Source of the DNA: Cloeon dipterum
Taxonomy: Eukaryota; Arthropoda; Insecta; Ephemeroptera; Baetidae
Assembly (NCBI RefSeq): GCF_949628265.1
Contig: NC_088786.1
Span: forward strand, 8,432,001-8,496,000
Direction: 5' to 3'
DNA length: 64,000 nucleotides
Part shown: piece after piece, positions 12,901 through 25,470 of the stretch
Numbering within the stretch: the stretch's first letter is position 1
Layout: the number at the start of each line of letters is the position of its first letter
Notes under the pieces: model-generated
Told to the model about the DNA's origin: nothing
Seen by the model: only the letters and a program-made list of their open reading frames with translations
The model's database searches: none
Made by a program: the position numbers and the translations under genes

Positions 12901-15524
12901 CTTGAAATCCTTTCTTGATAACAAGCAAATGATCTGATAGTCAACATCCCTTCCTAAAAGCGTCAGGTTGAAATTAACGTGGCAAAGATTTAATCGCTGA
13001 AACATTTTCTTGGACACAGTACAAATTTAATCTCCGATTTCGATTGATGGAGATCGGTGTGCTTATAAGCATACGCAAATTAGGTGATCGAAAGATAATT
13101 GATACGTGATAATATACTACTTGATATTGTGTGCACAAGGGGTATAAGCGAAATTTTTCTAAAGGATTTGCAACAATTTTTTTAGGTTAATGAAAAAATA
13201 TATTTCAGTTTAAAAATTAATCAGCCTCGAATTTTTATATTAATCCGGAAATAATTAGTTATACCTTTGCAAAGATTATAATATGTATAATCAAACTACC
13301 ATGTCATGTAGCTTCATTTTTGTTGGTAGGAAAAATCGAAATATTTGTTATTCTACGCCTTTCGTTAACAATTTTTTTCGCCAAATGAAAAATTATGGAA
13401 GAAATTTTGAGTCTGTATGGAAAATGTAGAAAATTTAACCAAATTTTAAAACACGTTATATTTATTTGCTCTATTTTATTTCTTTCTATTTGCTTGTATA
13501 TTAAAATTAATTTTGAAATTTTAGGCCGATTTCTTGATATCTTTAAAAATTGATAAAATCGAAGAATCGAAAAATTTCCACCACTGTGCGTGGTTCACGA
13601 ATCGACTGGTTTCGCTAAAAACTAAAACGTAGAATTCCACGCTCAGGTCCATAGGGATGTGGCAGCGAATATATCGAGGGAAAATATTTTTAAACTAGCG
13701 CCAGATGCCAGACCAATAATTTTTCTTCCTAATAATTTATTTTGTTTTTTAACGGTTTAATATTTTCTTCGCCTCTCATTGGCTTGGATTTATATTTATA
13801 CCAAATTACAAAATTACACTACATTATTTTCAATTATTTATCGGGAAATATTATAGGAGAAGCTGGTTTTTGGTGGGCGGGAATTGCAAGGCACAATTAA
13901 GATTGATTTTATTTGAAAAGTAGGTAAAATTGCTATCGGAAAAGCCACGAGGAATGTTTATATGAAAACTTAACTCTTTTGGCATTGTGTTTTCTCATTC
14001 TCAAGAGCGTCAATTAATTTTCTGACTATTTTGGCTTAATATCTGAATATCCGTTTCATGGGGTTAAAGTAGATTGATACAAGGCAACAATTGAAATTTT
14101 TTAAATTTTATAGCGCACGACCAAATTTTCTTGGCAGAATATGGTTCCTCTAGTCAAAATCTATACTAAAGAGTATGCCCCTTTTTAGGGAAACTAATTG
14201 TTTTGAAACAAAATTGTATTTCAAGTAGGGAGATGGTCTTCGTCATTTGAAACGCATGCTAACTATTTGCAGCCACTTTTCTCAAAAATGTACTGTGCTA
14301 CTTTAGGTCAATTTTGGCTTCAACTGAATTCTAGGGGATGAGTAACTCATGAACTGTTCATGCATTGGCAACAAGGATTTTACAGGCTTTTGCAGTATCA
14401 CTCCTCTTTAAAATTATAAAAAGTATACAGTTTTTAAAAACACGTTTGAGTTTGGCTTTTGAATTCTGGATTTAATTTCATCAAGAACATTTACTTTTGA
14501 TGAACCATTATTTAAAAAGTAGAGTAAAATCATAAAAAAAAATTCGGAATAGCTATACAATAGGGTACTATTAGATCTTCGAGTTAGTCGGCAGATAAAA
14601 AAGCAAATAAGTCGATCGTTTTATTGGGCTCCATTCCAACAATAAAAATGATTAGTCTTCAGGCGAGCCAGACAGTTAAAATATCTCCCACGTTTCTTTC
14701 TACGTGCAATTTGTAACATAATAATGCTACAGGTATCAATTGAATCAGTATTCAAAGATAACGATAACGTGACTCTACAAACGCACGCATGCAAAAGAGC
14801 ACAAGCATTGAGACAGGACTTATACAACTGCTAATATATTAATTTGGTCAATTTCTATAACACATAAAATATTACGAAGATTACAGGAATTATTGTCTCT
14901 CGACGCCTCGACGAGACTTGATGTTTTATTTTGTCTTAAATTTATAATCTCTAACAATAAGCTGACAGTTAAAATTTTAAATAATTTTTTCCTCGTTTAG
15001 GCGTCACATAATGAATCACGTGACTCATTTTTCGTGGGAAAACGAACCAATATTTTTATGCAATACTCTATTGATAAAAATCTTATCTGACAGTAATTCT
15101 CGCGTGATTCAAAGCCCACCTGTTTACAACTGTGCACGTGATTTCGCGCCAGACAGGCTAACGTTGCATGCCCCGAATCGACCACAACCGTATCAACCCC
15201 TAAGCGGAAATTGCTTTCTCTGGTCTACGTGAAGTGAAGCATGAAAATTAAGTATCAAATTTCAATGCCAAAATCGAGGGCGTTCAAGAACCCAATTTAA
15301 ATAAACCGAGGGATAATAAGAGCCGGCGCGCCGGCGGTCACGAGAAAATATTCGTTGAAAACATTCATGACAGGGGTGTATCCAAAGAGTTACATAATAA
15401 TAGGCCAAACAGAGCAACAAGAAGTTGTTGGTGTCAACGCACCTAGGATTTCCTTCCTCCTGCTCGCGTGCGGTTCCTCCGTGTAGCTCCATTCGAAGTC
15501 GGTCCTGGTCACGTGCTGTCCCAT
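9985..15524 (-). CDS. ifc: Sphingolipid delta(4)-desaturase DES1 (infertile crescent)
   Basis: Endoplasmic-reticulum membrane enzyme that introduces the 4,5-trans double bond into dihydroceramide, giving ceramide. Five exons on the minus strand (15524-15443, 12482-12306, 11744-11391, 10972-10761, 10122-9985) join in phases 1, 1, 1, 0 to 320 residues, close to the 323 of human DEGS1. The three histidine boxes of the di-iron site are intact and fall at the family positions: HEIAH (89-93), HLEHH (128-132) and HNEHH (259-263). The [10 protein letters not shown] segment is also kept. The N terminus MGQHVT fits an N-myristoylation signal, as in DEGS1. The first coding exon is separated by a 2,960-base intron. 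It lies under 1 kb from the divergent golgin start, suggesting a shared promoter region. Confidence 0.95.
12483..15442 (-). other. Large first intron of ifc
   Basis: A 2,960-base intron bounded by the donor CTAG/GTGCGT and an acceptor ending TTTTCCAG. Most is AT-rich and featureless. A GC-richer patch at about 12,590-12,720 contains repeated TTTCGC/CGATAAC-like words and could be regulatory. A perfect TCACGTGA palindrome lies at 15016-15023. The diverged repeat copy at 14115-14428 is described separately. No additional exon is supported. Confidence 0.5.
14115..14428 (+). repeat. Dispersed diverged repeat, copy 1
   Basis: This stretch aligns collinearly, with many substitutions and short gaps, to 54313-54593 in the same orientation 40 kb away. 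Shared blocks include TTTTCTTGGCAGA, TTTTAGGGAAACT, CTTCAACTGAAT, GGGATGA, GCAGTATCA and AAAGTATA in the same order. That pattern marks two old copies of one interspersed element. No coding frame or terminal structure is visible, so its class is unknown. Confidence 0.65.
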
Positions 15525-16456
15525 CTCTACCGTCGGCCCTCCTGTAAGGGCGATCAGTCGCGTCTGTCTGTCTCTGTCTGTCGATGACTCCAATCCAAGG
15601 GACCGGCAAGCGGTCCTTGTCCTTTTTCAATGGAACGTCCTTCTCGAAGGCTACGCCCTCCTAGCTGCCAATTGGAGAACGGTGATTGGCTGAGAAAAAT
15701 TTACAAACCGGTTAAAATCATGTAAACCTACGGGCAGTTTAATTTATTTGTCCTTAAATGAATTTTCTCTTAAAAAATACTTTCATTTAATTATAAGTTT
15801 TTATCTAGATTTGAATTAAAATGCATATAAAATAAATATTTTAAAAAACTGCATCTTAAAACCGGTTTAACCGGTACATGATTTTTGTTTTGCTCTCTGC
15901 CTATTGGTGGCGCGACTGTACGAACGAGCCGAGACACGTCTACCCAGCAGTAGCAGTGACGTATGGAAGCACCAGCTGGACAAAAACACAAGTGAAAGTG
16001 AAGGATCTTACGGGGCAGTAATTTTGATCCAGATATTTTCCTTGATTTTGTCACCAAAACAATGCGAAAACGAGTAAAACGAACGAACATGTCTTGATAT
16101 TGAATTTTATCACGGTATAAAGGTGTGTAAATATCAGTATTTTTTACAATTCCTACGCTAACAACAGAAAACCCGATCACCTTGTTAGACGCGACACTTT
16201 TATGTTTGCTCAATCCAATATATGTAAAGTATCACTTTTGAACTTCCTTACCTGCAGAGAAAAAGATAAAACTCAATAATGCTGCTCACCACTCGGAATG
16301 TGGTGTGTTTTGCTCTTCATAGTTGTTTCTAAACTAGTTCTTTTAGTCCACGAAGCAATAACAAACACTCAAGTACATATAACTTGTTTATTTTTATTTT
16401 TTTAATAATGTCGCTTTATTACAATCAAGTTTCAGTCAGCACTGAACACCAAAACC
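15525..16456. promoter_or_regulatory. Divergent promoter region between ifc and the golgin gene
   Basis: The start codons of ifc (minus, 15524) and the golgin (plus, 16457) are 932 bases apart, pointing away from each other. The interval carries three CCAAT-box cores: CCAAT at 15668-15672 (overlapping ATTGG at 15671-15675), ATTGG at 15685-15689 and ATTGG at 15903-15907. There is no TATA box at an obvious position, which is usual for housekeeping genes. An acceptor ending TTTCAG at 16435 just upstream of the golgin ATG suggests a non-coding first exon further upstream. Transcription start sites cannot be placed by eye. Confidence 0.45.
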
Positions 16457-19400
16457 ATGGACGACTCGGTGCCGAATGTTGCTGAGCTGGAGGATCAGTT
16501 CGCGGCTCAGCAGAGCATGATTGAGCAAATGCGGGACACACTGCTGCAAAGGGAACAAACCGCTTCCTCGAACGAGAAAAAAGTACAGGCAAGTAGCATC
16601 TGAGAAGCATCTTCTAGGACCTGTAATTAAAATATTACATTTAAATTATGCAGGACTACGCCGCAACTCTTTCCCGAATCAGATCTTCCCACCGTCCCAG
16701 CAAGAAAAAGGAAGACAACAAGAGTTTGATGGCCCTGGATATTACCCCTGAAAAAGGGCCGAGCAGCAAGATGACTCTGCTCAGGAAGCAGATGGAGGAG
16801 AACAGGTCTAATTTTTAGATTTAAACTGGAAAGTTGATAGTAAAAACTACATTTTGGGGTAATTAAATTAGTAAAATTGATTTTTGGCCCAAAACCATTG
16901 CTGAACAGTACGCGAATATGTGTGGTATTATTTCTCTTTAATAATAATTATTCAATATTTTGGGCCTATCATTCCTTGGAAAATTAAATTAAAACTCACG
17001 TGCTTGCAGGGCGATTTTGGAGCAGCGAGGCAAGCTGATCAACGAGCACAAGCAGAGTGTCGAGGGAATGGTGGAGTTGCTCAGCGCCCAGCTGACAGAG
17101 AAAGACTTGGCCTTGGAGGAAGTTAGACGCACCAGGGATGCGCAAGAAAACCGGCCGATGATAAACGTAATTCTAGATTCTGTCAAAACAGATGAGCCAT
17201 GAATTGATCCGTGACCGTATTGAATTGCAGCCGACTTCGGAAGAGGGTAGAGAGCTGTACGCTCATGTTATGGAGAGAGACAACAAAATCATCGAGTTAA
17301 ATAACAAGATATTGGAGCTGGAAAGAAGCATAATGGATTATGAGGTGGTTTTAAATTTAATTTATTGCATAAAAGAGTGGGGAGTAACGTTGATTTGCAG
17401 GAAACGCTCAGAGAGAAAGAGTCCGTGCTCGAAGCGAGGACCAGAGCTGTCGCTTTGGTGCAGGAGGACTTAGGCCACAAGCATTCTATTGCTGTTCACC
17501 AGTTGGAGGACGCGCTCAAGGAGGTTGCCGAGTTGAAGGCTGTTTTGGCCACGCAGGAGGAACAATTGAAGCAGGAGAAACTTCGCCTTGCAGAGAATTT
17601 GGCCGCAAAGGAGCAAAGGTAGGAATTTAGCCAGAAGTTTCCAATAATTTTATTGAGAAAAATAAAATTTTCAAGGTTTAATAATTCTGAAATTAAATCA
17701 GAAAGGAAATTAACTGTTGACCCATGAAAATTTCTCCATTAAAATTAAAAAGTTTTCTTATTAATTGCAACTGAAATTTATGATAAAAAATAGAATTTTC
17801 TGTTTCCTAAAATTGAAATAATTGAAAATACTTTTTTCACCACAAAATATCCCGTTCTTAATAAAAAATTATTTAAATCAGTGCCATAGATTTTTCCAAA
17901 ATAAAAAACATTTTCTCAAGTCTTTGACATAATATTCAAGCTTTTTTTTGTAGAAATTCATAGGAAATCCACTCCTTATTGACTGAGCATTCCCTCTGGT
18001 TTTAGACTGTCGCAACTAGAGACAATTCGTTTCGATTTGTGCACCCGCAATGCAGAGTTGCAGCACAAAATCGTAGCTTTGCAAACAAAGAGTCACGAAG
18101 TTCTCTCCCAAGGCCTTCCGCAGGACAAAGAGCGAATCGAGGAATTGGAGGCCAAGGTAAAGTCTAATTGCTGTTTAGAATTTCAAAAATAAACGGCCTT
18201 TAAAATAATAGATTGAAGAAATTTCTGCCAGTGCTGCGGAGGAAGTAAATGCCCTTAAATCCAAGCTTGAAGACAGTGCCAAGCTCTTGACCAAAGCCAA
18301 AGTTGCATACGCGAAGAAACTTAAGAATTTGGAGCAGAAGCTGCAGCAAAGTGGCAACGTTCAAGAGTTGGAGCAAAAGGTTGCAGAGCTCGAAGAGGAA
18401 AAGGGAAATTTGCAGTTACTTCTAGTCGACTTTGAAGAAATAAAAGGTTGGACAAGTTTAAAATTTAAAATTGGCCGTTATTCTCTTAAAAAATAATTTT
18501 AAAAATTAATTAATCATTCACAGCTTCCGAAATGTTGTTGAGAGAGAAGGTTAGTGAACTGGAAGCACTTACGGCCCAACAAATGTCTACGCTTGAAGTT
18601 CAATCAAAAAATTTGAGGGAACTAGAAGAAACAAATGCGACTAATTATGCAGGTAAGTGTGCTCAAAACACAGAAAGAGGGATTGTCTTTTGTTTAAATT
18701 ACTACTGAAGTTGCCTTCTTAAAACTTTCACTTGACAATTTAAAAAAAAAATAAAACGCTCGATATGGGTTGTATTTTTCTTCACACGCAGTTTGAAACC
18801 TCTGTGCCGTGCTTGACCCTTAAATTTAAAATGTACCTTTTCATGAGCATACTAATGGAAACCAAATTGAATCTATAGAGGTTGAAAACAGCCTTCAAGG
18901 TCCAATCCTGACGATACCCTGTGCGTTAGGACACGAACAATTTTCCTAAATAAATAATTTTGGTGTCCTTTCATAGGTTTTTGGGTTCTGAGAAGTTAAT
19001 TTAATCAAAAAATCTTGTTTGGTAAATAATAGAAGAACCCAAATATAATGTACATTTGACTCTTTGTTTTTCTAGAGCTGCAACAATTGCGTGCATCTGA
19101 GGCTGAGCTCCAAACCGAGCTGGAAGCGGCCAAAACGATGGTGCAGGACAGCGAATGCACGGCCGTGCGGGCCAATATGAAAACAGTTGAACTGGAGGAG
19201 CGGCTAGAGCAGGCTGAAAAGGCGTACAAGCAGCTAACGGCCGAGGTGGAGAGCCTGGTTGCCCAAAAAGTGACAAACAGCTCCCAAGAGTTGCAAGATG
19301 TCGTGGACGCTGCATCAAGAGAGAAATCTGCATTGTGTGATGAGATCGAGCGGCTGGAACAAGAGCGTTCTGCTCAAGAAATGATTTATAAAGAAGCCTC

Positions 19401-22400
19401 AGAAGCCCTGGCGCGCGTGCAGCAGACGCTGGCGCTCAAGGCCACGGAGCACGAGGCCGAAGTCGAGTCTCTGCAGGCCCAGATCGCCGCCAAGGAGCAG
19501 CGGGCGAGCCAGCTGGAGGAGCGGATCGCCGTCCTGACTGAGGAGTCGCAGCAGAGCCTCGCTCAGCTGAACCAGAGTCTGGGTGAAGCGCAGCAGGTGC
19601 AGGAGGCGCTGGCCAGGGCAAACTCCGTTGTCACGGAGGAGGAGGGCCGAATCGCCATGGCGGACCAACAGATCGCGTCCTTGGAGATGCAGATAAGTGA
19701 TCTGCGTCGAGAGCTGGAACAGAGCAGGCAGTACCAGGAGCAGGAGTCGCAGGCCAGGAGTTACGCGCAGGAGGAGGTGCGCCAGCTCAGGGCGAGGCTT
19801 GAGGAGAGCGCTGTGCAGCTCGAGAGCGCGTCGGAAACGCTGTCGCAGCTGGAAAGTTTGCGACAGGAGCACGACAAACTTCAAAGAAGGTATGATTTTT
19901 TATATTCTACTAAAATTGTTTTTAATATCAGTATATAAAACGATTTTGTTATTTAGAATAATAAACTCCTTAAAATTAGATTTTGACAAAAAAAAATACA
20001 AACGCACCAGCAACAATTTTGCGCGTTGTTAAGATCTTTAGAACGACATTTCTTTATCAACACGACATTTTAGACGCGTTTTGGCTCTCAAAATGGTTTT
20101 AGACGATTTTAAGTGTTAATTTAATGTCTTTAATTTGATTCGTGCAAATCTCATGTCTAAAATTGTCTCCGACGCATTAACAAAAAAGGTCAACCGTCTT
20201 ATTTCCCCTGCCCTAATACTGTGCGTGAATCTTAAAAGTGAAGACCGTTAAAATTCTCTTAAAGATTTATAAACCTTTTTAAAATTTCCGGCACTGCTTG
20301 ATTCGATAAACTTGAAAATTAATCCTATTATGCAAATAGTAGACTTTTTGATTGAAAATTATTGATAAGGACAATTTTAGACCAAAATGTTTTTCTAGTA
20401 GAAAAATACGCCCCGATGTATTTTTTATTTAATTTTTTCCTTGCTAAAACCAAATTAGGAAATTGAAAATATTTCGTTCTTACAAAGATCCTAACTTGCA
20501 TTGTCCAGAAAACATGCAGAAGTATCATTCCTTATTTCTATATTTCGCCTAGGTATGCCGATGAAACTACCTCTCTGAAGTCACGCTTGGAGCAGGCCGA
20601 AGATGAGGCGTCCGCGTCTGCCTCCCAGGCTGGACAGAACCACAAAGACCACCAAGCGGCCATGGAGAGTTGGAATAAAGAGATGCAGTTCTTGAAAGAA
20701 CACATCACCGGCCTAGAATCTGCCAACAATGAGCTCTACGAGCAGATCGAGAACTTGGGCCTAGAAAAGGAGAGTGTTCAGTCAGAGTTGTGGAGCTTGC
20801 AAGAGGAACTGAGCAATCTGAAGCAGTCCACGGAAAATATTCAAGATGTAATTAAATTAAAAAGAGGTGACTTTTTAATTAATTGTAAATTTGTAGGAGA
20901 CCCTGAGGTCATTAAATGCTGAAAAGGAGAACCTGAACCAACAAATCCAAGTTCATGTTGCCCAAATAAATGAGCTCCAGTCTTTCATCGACACTCAGAA
21001 ATCAGAACTTGAGAGTTATCAATCGTCTGTGACCTTGCTGACTAGGGATCTTGAGGATCGAAAGGCTGTGGATGGCAGTCGGGAACAAGCCTTAGAGGAG
21101 TTCAGAGCTAAATTACAATCTTTGGAGGTGAGTTTCTTAAAAATGTCTCATTCATTTTTTAAGTTGTTAAATAGGAAAATAAAACCTCGAAACGGAATGA
21201 TATTTTCTCAATGCTGGTCTGTACCTTCTCATTTTTTGTTTGTTTTTATTTGATATATAAAAATAGTCTTTTATCCTCTTGCGGCTAAAATTTGAATGGT
21301 AGCTTCATTTGCAATAATTATTTTATTACAATTTATTAAGGTGGATTTGAAGACATCTTCTGAAGAAAAAGAGCAGTTGCTCAAACAGAATGGAGACCTG
21401 CATGCTCAGTTGCTCTCTCACCAAAACCAACAAAATGCCATGGAAGGCATGAACGCACATATGGCGAGTGTTTCAAATGAGCTTGAGCAACTCAGGTGGA
21501 CAGTCGGGGAAAAGGACCAAGCACTCCAGATGATCGGCCAGCAAGTTGCTAGTTACGAAAATCACTGCATTGAGTTGAACTCTCACATTAAAAAAATGGA
21601 AGAGAGCCTCGCCCAGAGCAACGCGAGCAAGGAGCAACTTCAGAAAAACTTAAATGAGAGCCAGGTAGGAAAATATATCTTTTTATTTTTGTTGAATAAA
21701 TAAAAACTATTATTATTTTTGTTGAATAAATAAAAACTCACGAAATATCCGAAATAGTATAAAAATAGCCACGAAATTGACTTTCGGATGTGAAAAAAGT
21801 AATTTGACAGGAAAACTGATCAAAAACATGTTTGGGCTATAGAATTACACCAAATAGATAATTTGAGAGAGAAAGTTCCTGATGTGAAATATAATTATGC
21901 AATTTTCCTCAGACTTTTAGCGATTTAGGCGCTTTAGGTGTGGTTTATATGGCTTAAAATTGCATTTTGTGGCTCCTTTAATCGTTCAATGGTGGTTAAT
22001 AGCTAAGAAAAAGAATGCATTTATTCGTCAATTTCAAATGAATAAATTGAACAAAAAACCATCATTTTGCTTGAACCTTGTAATTATTTGAAAAAAAAAA
22101 CAATTACCAGGATTTCTTGTGAAATTAATTGGTTGTTAATTCTCACTATTATTTTTACAGTTTTTGATAACTCAAATCCAGACGGACCAGCAGAGAAAAG
22201 AGGTGGAAATCCATTCCAAACTCTCTGAGCTCGAGTCGATCAACAACAACCTCCAGGAGTGTTTAGAGCAAGAGAAGAAAAGCCATGAGGCGCAAGTTGC
22301 CAGTCTCATGCTCCAAGTTGGACAGTTGACCGAGCAATTAAATGAAGCTCAGGTTTGCACCAAAATTATAAAAAATCCCAGCTCTACAAAAATATTTCAT

Positions 22401-25285
22401 TAGCAATTAAACAAGTCTTCCATTATCACTGACGAGGTTACGTGGGGAGAAGACGCTTGGCAAGAGCCAGTGCACCAACCTTTTGCCCCCACGGAAAATT
22501 CCAATGCCTACTTGGTGGCCGAGCTGCAGAAGCAGTTGCAGGAGGCGGAGGAGGTGCAGGCAAAGCTCACTGAAGACTTGCGTGCGTCGCAAATCCGATG
22601 TGGCAAGGCGCTCAAGCAGCTCAAGTTGATGAAGGAGCAAAAGAAGCCTGCGTCTGACCTTGACAAGGTGATGGAAGAGGAACTTCAGGTAATTTTATAT
22701 CAGAAGCAAGACGATTTTTGGCCAGTTGAAAAAATAATTCTAAGTTACTGATTTAAAATTTAAGTTAAATATTTATTTTATTGGTGGGTATAGAAAAATT
22801 GATATCTGAATTCCAAAAACTGCAAAACTGCCATCGAAAATCAAATTTTTTATACATAAATATTCATCCGTAAATATTCAAATGATTTTTAGAAAAACCA
22901 AAATAAAAACTGGATTTTTTACTCTAAATCTAAAACATGTTTTCAGTCGCAAATTGCTGCCTTGCAAAAGGAATTATCTGAAACGCAAGCTGAGCGTTCT
23001 GTTTTGGCGGCAAAGACTGAAACTTTGAAGGACGCAAACCTCAGGCTCAGTGAGTCAAAGAAGCATTTGGACGGCGAGATCGAGCGCCTGAAAGCCGAGC
23101 GGCTGGCCCTGGAACAAGAAGCTGCCGACTGGAGCCAGGATGACAGGGTGGAGACGCTCGAAAGACAGTTGCAAGACATGTACTTGCGGTGCAAGGAGCT
23201 GGAGGAGCATATTGCCGGTGACGAGGAGACGGAAGCTGAGTCGATAGTTTTGCAAGAAAATCTGATAAAGTCGCGGGAAAGGTGTGCAGACCTTGAAAGG
23301 ATGAAGCAGATGGATGAGGAGAAGTTGAAGGAATTGGAAGCCAAACTGCAAGCGGCGACTGATTTGAATGAGACGCTTAAAAACAGCACACCAAGGTAAC
23401 TAGGCTTTTTAAACCCCAACCTTGCTCAACATTCCCATTTTATCTGTGTTTTAGTGTGGAAGAAATCGTGACAGCAGCAACAGCTCCCATCATAGAAGCA
23501 GCCAGAGTGATTCCCCCGCCGAGCATGACTGAAATGGCCACCATGACTGAAGAAGTCGCCGTGTCCGAGAGCTCGTCAAACACGGATGCCCCTCCAGTTG
23601 AGGCGAAAGAGCAACAACAATCGCCTCCTTTGCCCACTCAAACAACCCCTGCCGAGGTAGAGAAGCTGGCCGAGGCCCTGCGCGCTAAGCAGAAGGAAAG
23701 CGAATCCCTGGCGGCCCTGGTAGCGCAGCTGCGTGGTGCGCTCGAGGTGAAGATGCAGGAGGTGTTGAGCCTGACGATGAGAGGCTCGGACACCCTGCAG
23801 TCGGAGCTGGACTCGGCACTGTACCAGCTGCACCAACGGGATGTTCGCTGCGATGAACTCACCCTCGAGCTGATGGCCCTGATGGAAGAGCGGGACACGC
23901 TCCAGCTGCGCCTCTCCAGCGCCCTCAGGCTCAACGCCGCGCACGAGGAGCAGCTCAAGGAGACTGATGGACAGTCGGAAGATTTGCAGATGAAGTAAGC
24001 AAATAAATGTTTTTAAATATTCAAAGCAAAGAAACAACAGTTCTCTAGAAACGATTTTTTTTAACTGTGATTTTGCACCAATTTTATTCTTTTGCTTTTT
24101 TTCTGTTAGAAGAAATTAAATGCAGCTTCCTTGGTGTATGGTGAATTTAAATATTTTTATAAATTTTAATAAAAACTTGAATTAATTTATTTTATTTTTC
24201 TAAATAATAATGGGTCTTTGTTTAAAGTTACTATTCCGAGCTACCAATGAGCTATTAGCGATTTTTCCGGCCAAAATTCGATTTAAAAGTATTTCTTGAG
24301 CTAATTAAGAGGATTGTTCCGGAGCTCCATTCCATAACTCTCTGACGCCTTCGTATTAAAAATTTCCCTTGATCGTTTAATTCTATAAAAATTCTCCACA
24401 AATTATAACATAAATTTCTTAGATATTGTGGTTTTATAGATATCTTATAATATGTAGCTTATTTGATAAATTTCTCTTTGTGCGGTCTTATTTTAGTTTT
24501 TATCAACTTTGATGGGTATACATTCTACATTAAAAAATTATCATAATTTGGTTCTTCTTGCTGTGTTTGTCAAAATAGATACGCTATTAGAGAACAAATG
24601 TGCAAAACCCCTCTATGATTTGGCACGTGCTAAAATTTTGTTTTTCTTTTGTTCGCAGGCTTCATGAATTACATTCCGTTGGCCACAAGCGCGATGTTTC
24701 CTTGAGGGGCGAACAGGAGGCGAGATTCACTGAGCAGCAGGCTGCCTTCTTGCCCCAACGCCACTCGCCTCAGCAGCAGAGAGCTTTACAGATTGAAGGT
24801 TCGCTTTGTAACTCTTTTATTCTTTACAGAAAAAATGAAAAGTAATTTTTATTTAAATTATTGCAAGATTGAATTGCAAACATGCTTCACAAAAAGTTAT
24901 ATTTGGACTGAGGAAATTAAAACTATTATTTCACGGTTTTAAAATTTGTTTTAAAGGCTTTTAGAGATGCTTAGAGGGTTTCACAGGGAATTTAAATGTT
25001 TATATGTTTTTATTTTATTGATTAAGATCATTTCAAGATTTAAAAAATGCTATTCTACTGTTTGTAAAATCCGTACAGATTTATTTATATTTTGAAATAC
25101 GATTAAAAGTTTAGAAGCCATTTTAGCATTATTTCTTCATATGATAAGCAGCTTGAAATTATTTTCGTTTAAAAATTCGTAAAAGAACTTGTTCAAATAT
25201 AGTGTCTTTGTTCCTTTTGTTTCCAGACCAGCAGCAACAGCAGCAAGGCTCGAACGGACTTCTTGGCTGGCTGTGGGGTTACTAG
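16457..25285 (+). CDS. lva: Large coiled-coil golgin, probably lava lamp
   Basis: Eighteen exons: 16457-16588, 16654-16805, 17010-17166, 17231-17344, 17401-17618, 18006-18156, 18212-18446, 18524-18652, 19076-19889, 20553-20847, 20897-21127, 21341-21664, 22161-22352, 22404-22688, 22947-23395, 23455-23994, 24659-24798, 25227-25285. They join without a frame break to 1,538 residues. Nearly all of the protein is heptad-repeat, Glu/Gln/Leu-rich coiled coil, broken by an acidic Trp-containing linker (TWGEDAWQEP) and a Pro/Thr linker in exon 16. Exon 16 also carries a conserved-looking block, LYQLHQRDVRCDELTLELMA. The C terminus is Gln-rich and ends NGLLGWLWGY; there is no GRIP domain and no membrane anchor. 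Lava lamp and related golgins tether Golgi membranes and vesicles, partly through dynein. I recognise the golgin type well and lava lamp only tentatively, because coiled coils are poorly diagnostic. The first intron is of GC-AG type. Confidence 0.6.
17619..19075 (+). other. Longer golgin introns, 5' part
   Basis: Introns of 387 bases (17619-18005) and 423 bases (18653-19075), plus two short introns between exons 6, 7 and 8. They are AT-rich and contain no recognisable element. The reading frame on either side continues in phase. Confidence 0.5.
19890..20552 (+). other. Golgin intron 9
   Basis: A 663-base intron between the longest coiled-coil exon and exon 10. Donor AAG/GTATGA and acceptor CGCCTAG are both good. 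The content is AT-rich, with no exon or repeat that I can support. Confidence 0.5.
21681..21740 (+). repeat. 30-base tandem duplication in a golgin intron
   Basis: Two adjacent 30-base units (21681-21710 and 21711-21740) differ at only three positions, near their ends. Each contains TTGTTGAATAAATAAAAACT. They lie just inside the intron that follows exon 12. A simple local duplication is the likely origin. Confidence 0.85.
23995..24658 (+). other. Golgin intron 16
   Basis: A 664-base AT-rich intron between donor ATGAA/GTAAGC and acceptor GTTCGCAG. I see no further element. The following intron (24799-25226, 428 bases) is similar. Confidence 0.5.
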
Positions 25286-25464
25286 AGTGACTATCTATTT
25301 GTTACGCAAATTTCATGTTTTCCTAAAGAAATAATCACGTTGCTATTGCAAATTTGAAGTTTTTTGTCTTCTTTTTCTGGTAAAATCAAAAGATATTGTT
25401 TGAGCAGTAGTATTAAATTTAATACAATGACTAGCCTAATTTAACAAATGGGCTGTAAAATACA

Positions 25465-25470
25465 AATAAA
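25465..25470 (+). other. Polyadenylation signal of the golgin gene
   Basis: AATAAA 180 bases after the golgin stop codon and about 50 bases before the norpA stop on the other strand. A minus-strand ATTAAA (plus-strand TTTAAT, 25418-25423) is the nearest candidate signal for norpA. If both are used, the two 3' UTRs overlap. Confidence 0.5.

Noticed and set aside
15791-16213. A 140-codon minus-strand open frame between ifc and the golgin
   Set aside because: It lies in the shared promoter region, has no recognisable domain, and its composition follows the AT-rich background. It was not called as a gene.
19399-19884. A 161-codon minus-strand frame in the golgin locus
   Set aside because: It is antisense to the longest coiled-coil exon. 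Leucine and arginine richness comes from reversed Glu/Gln/Leu codons.
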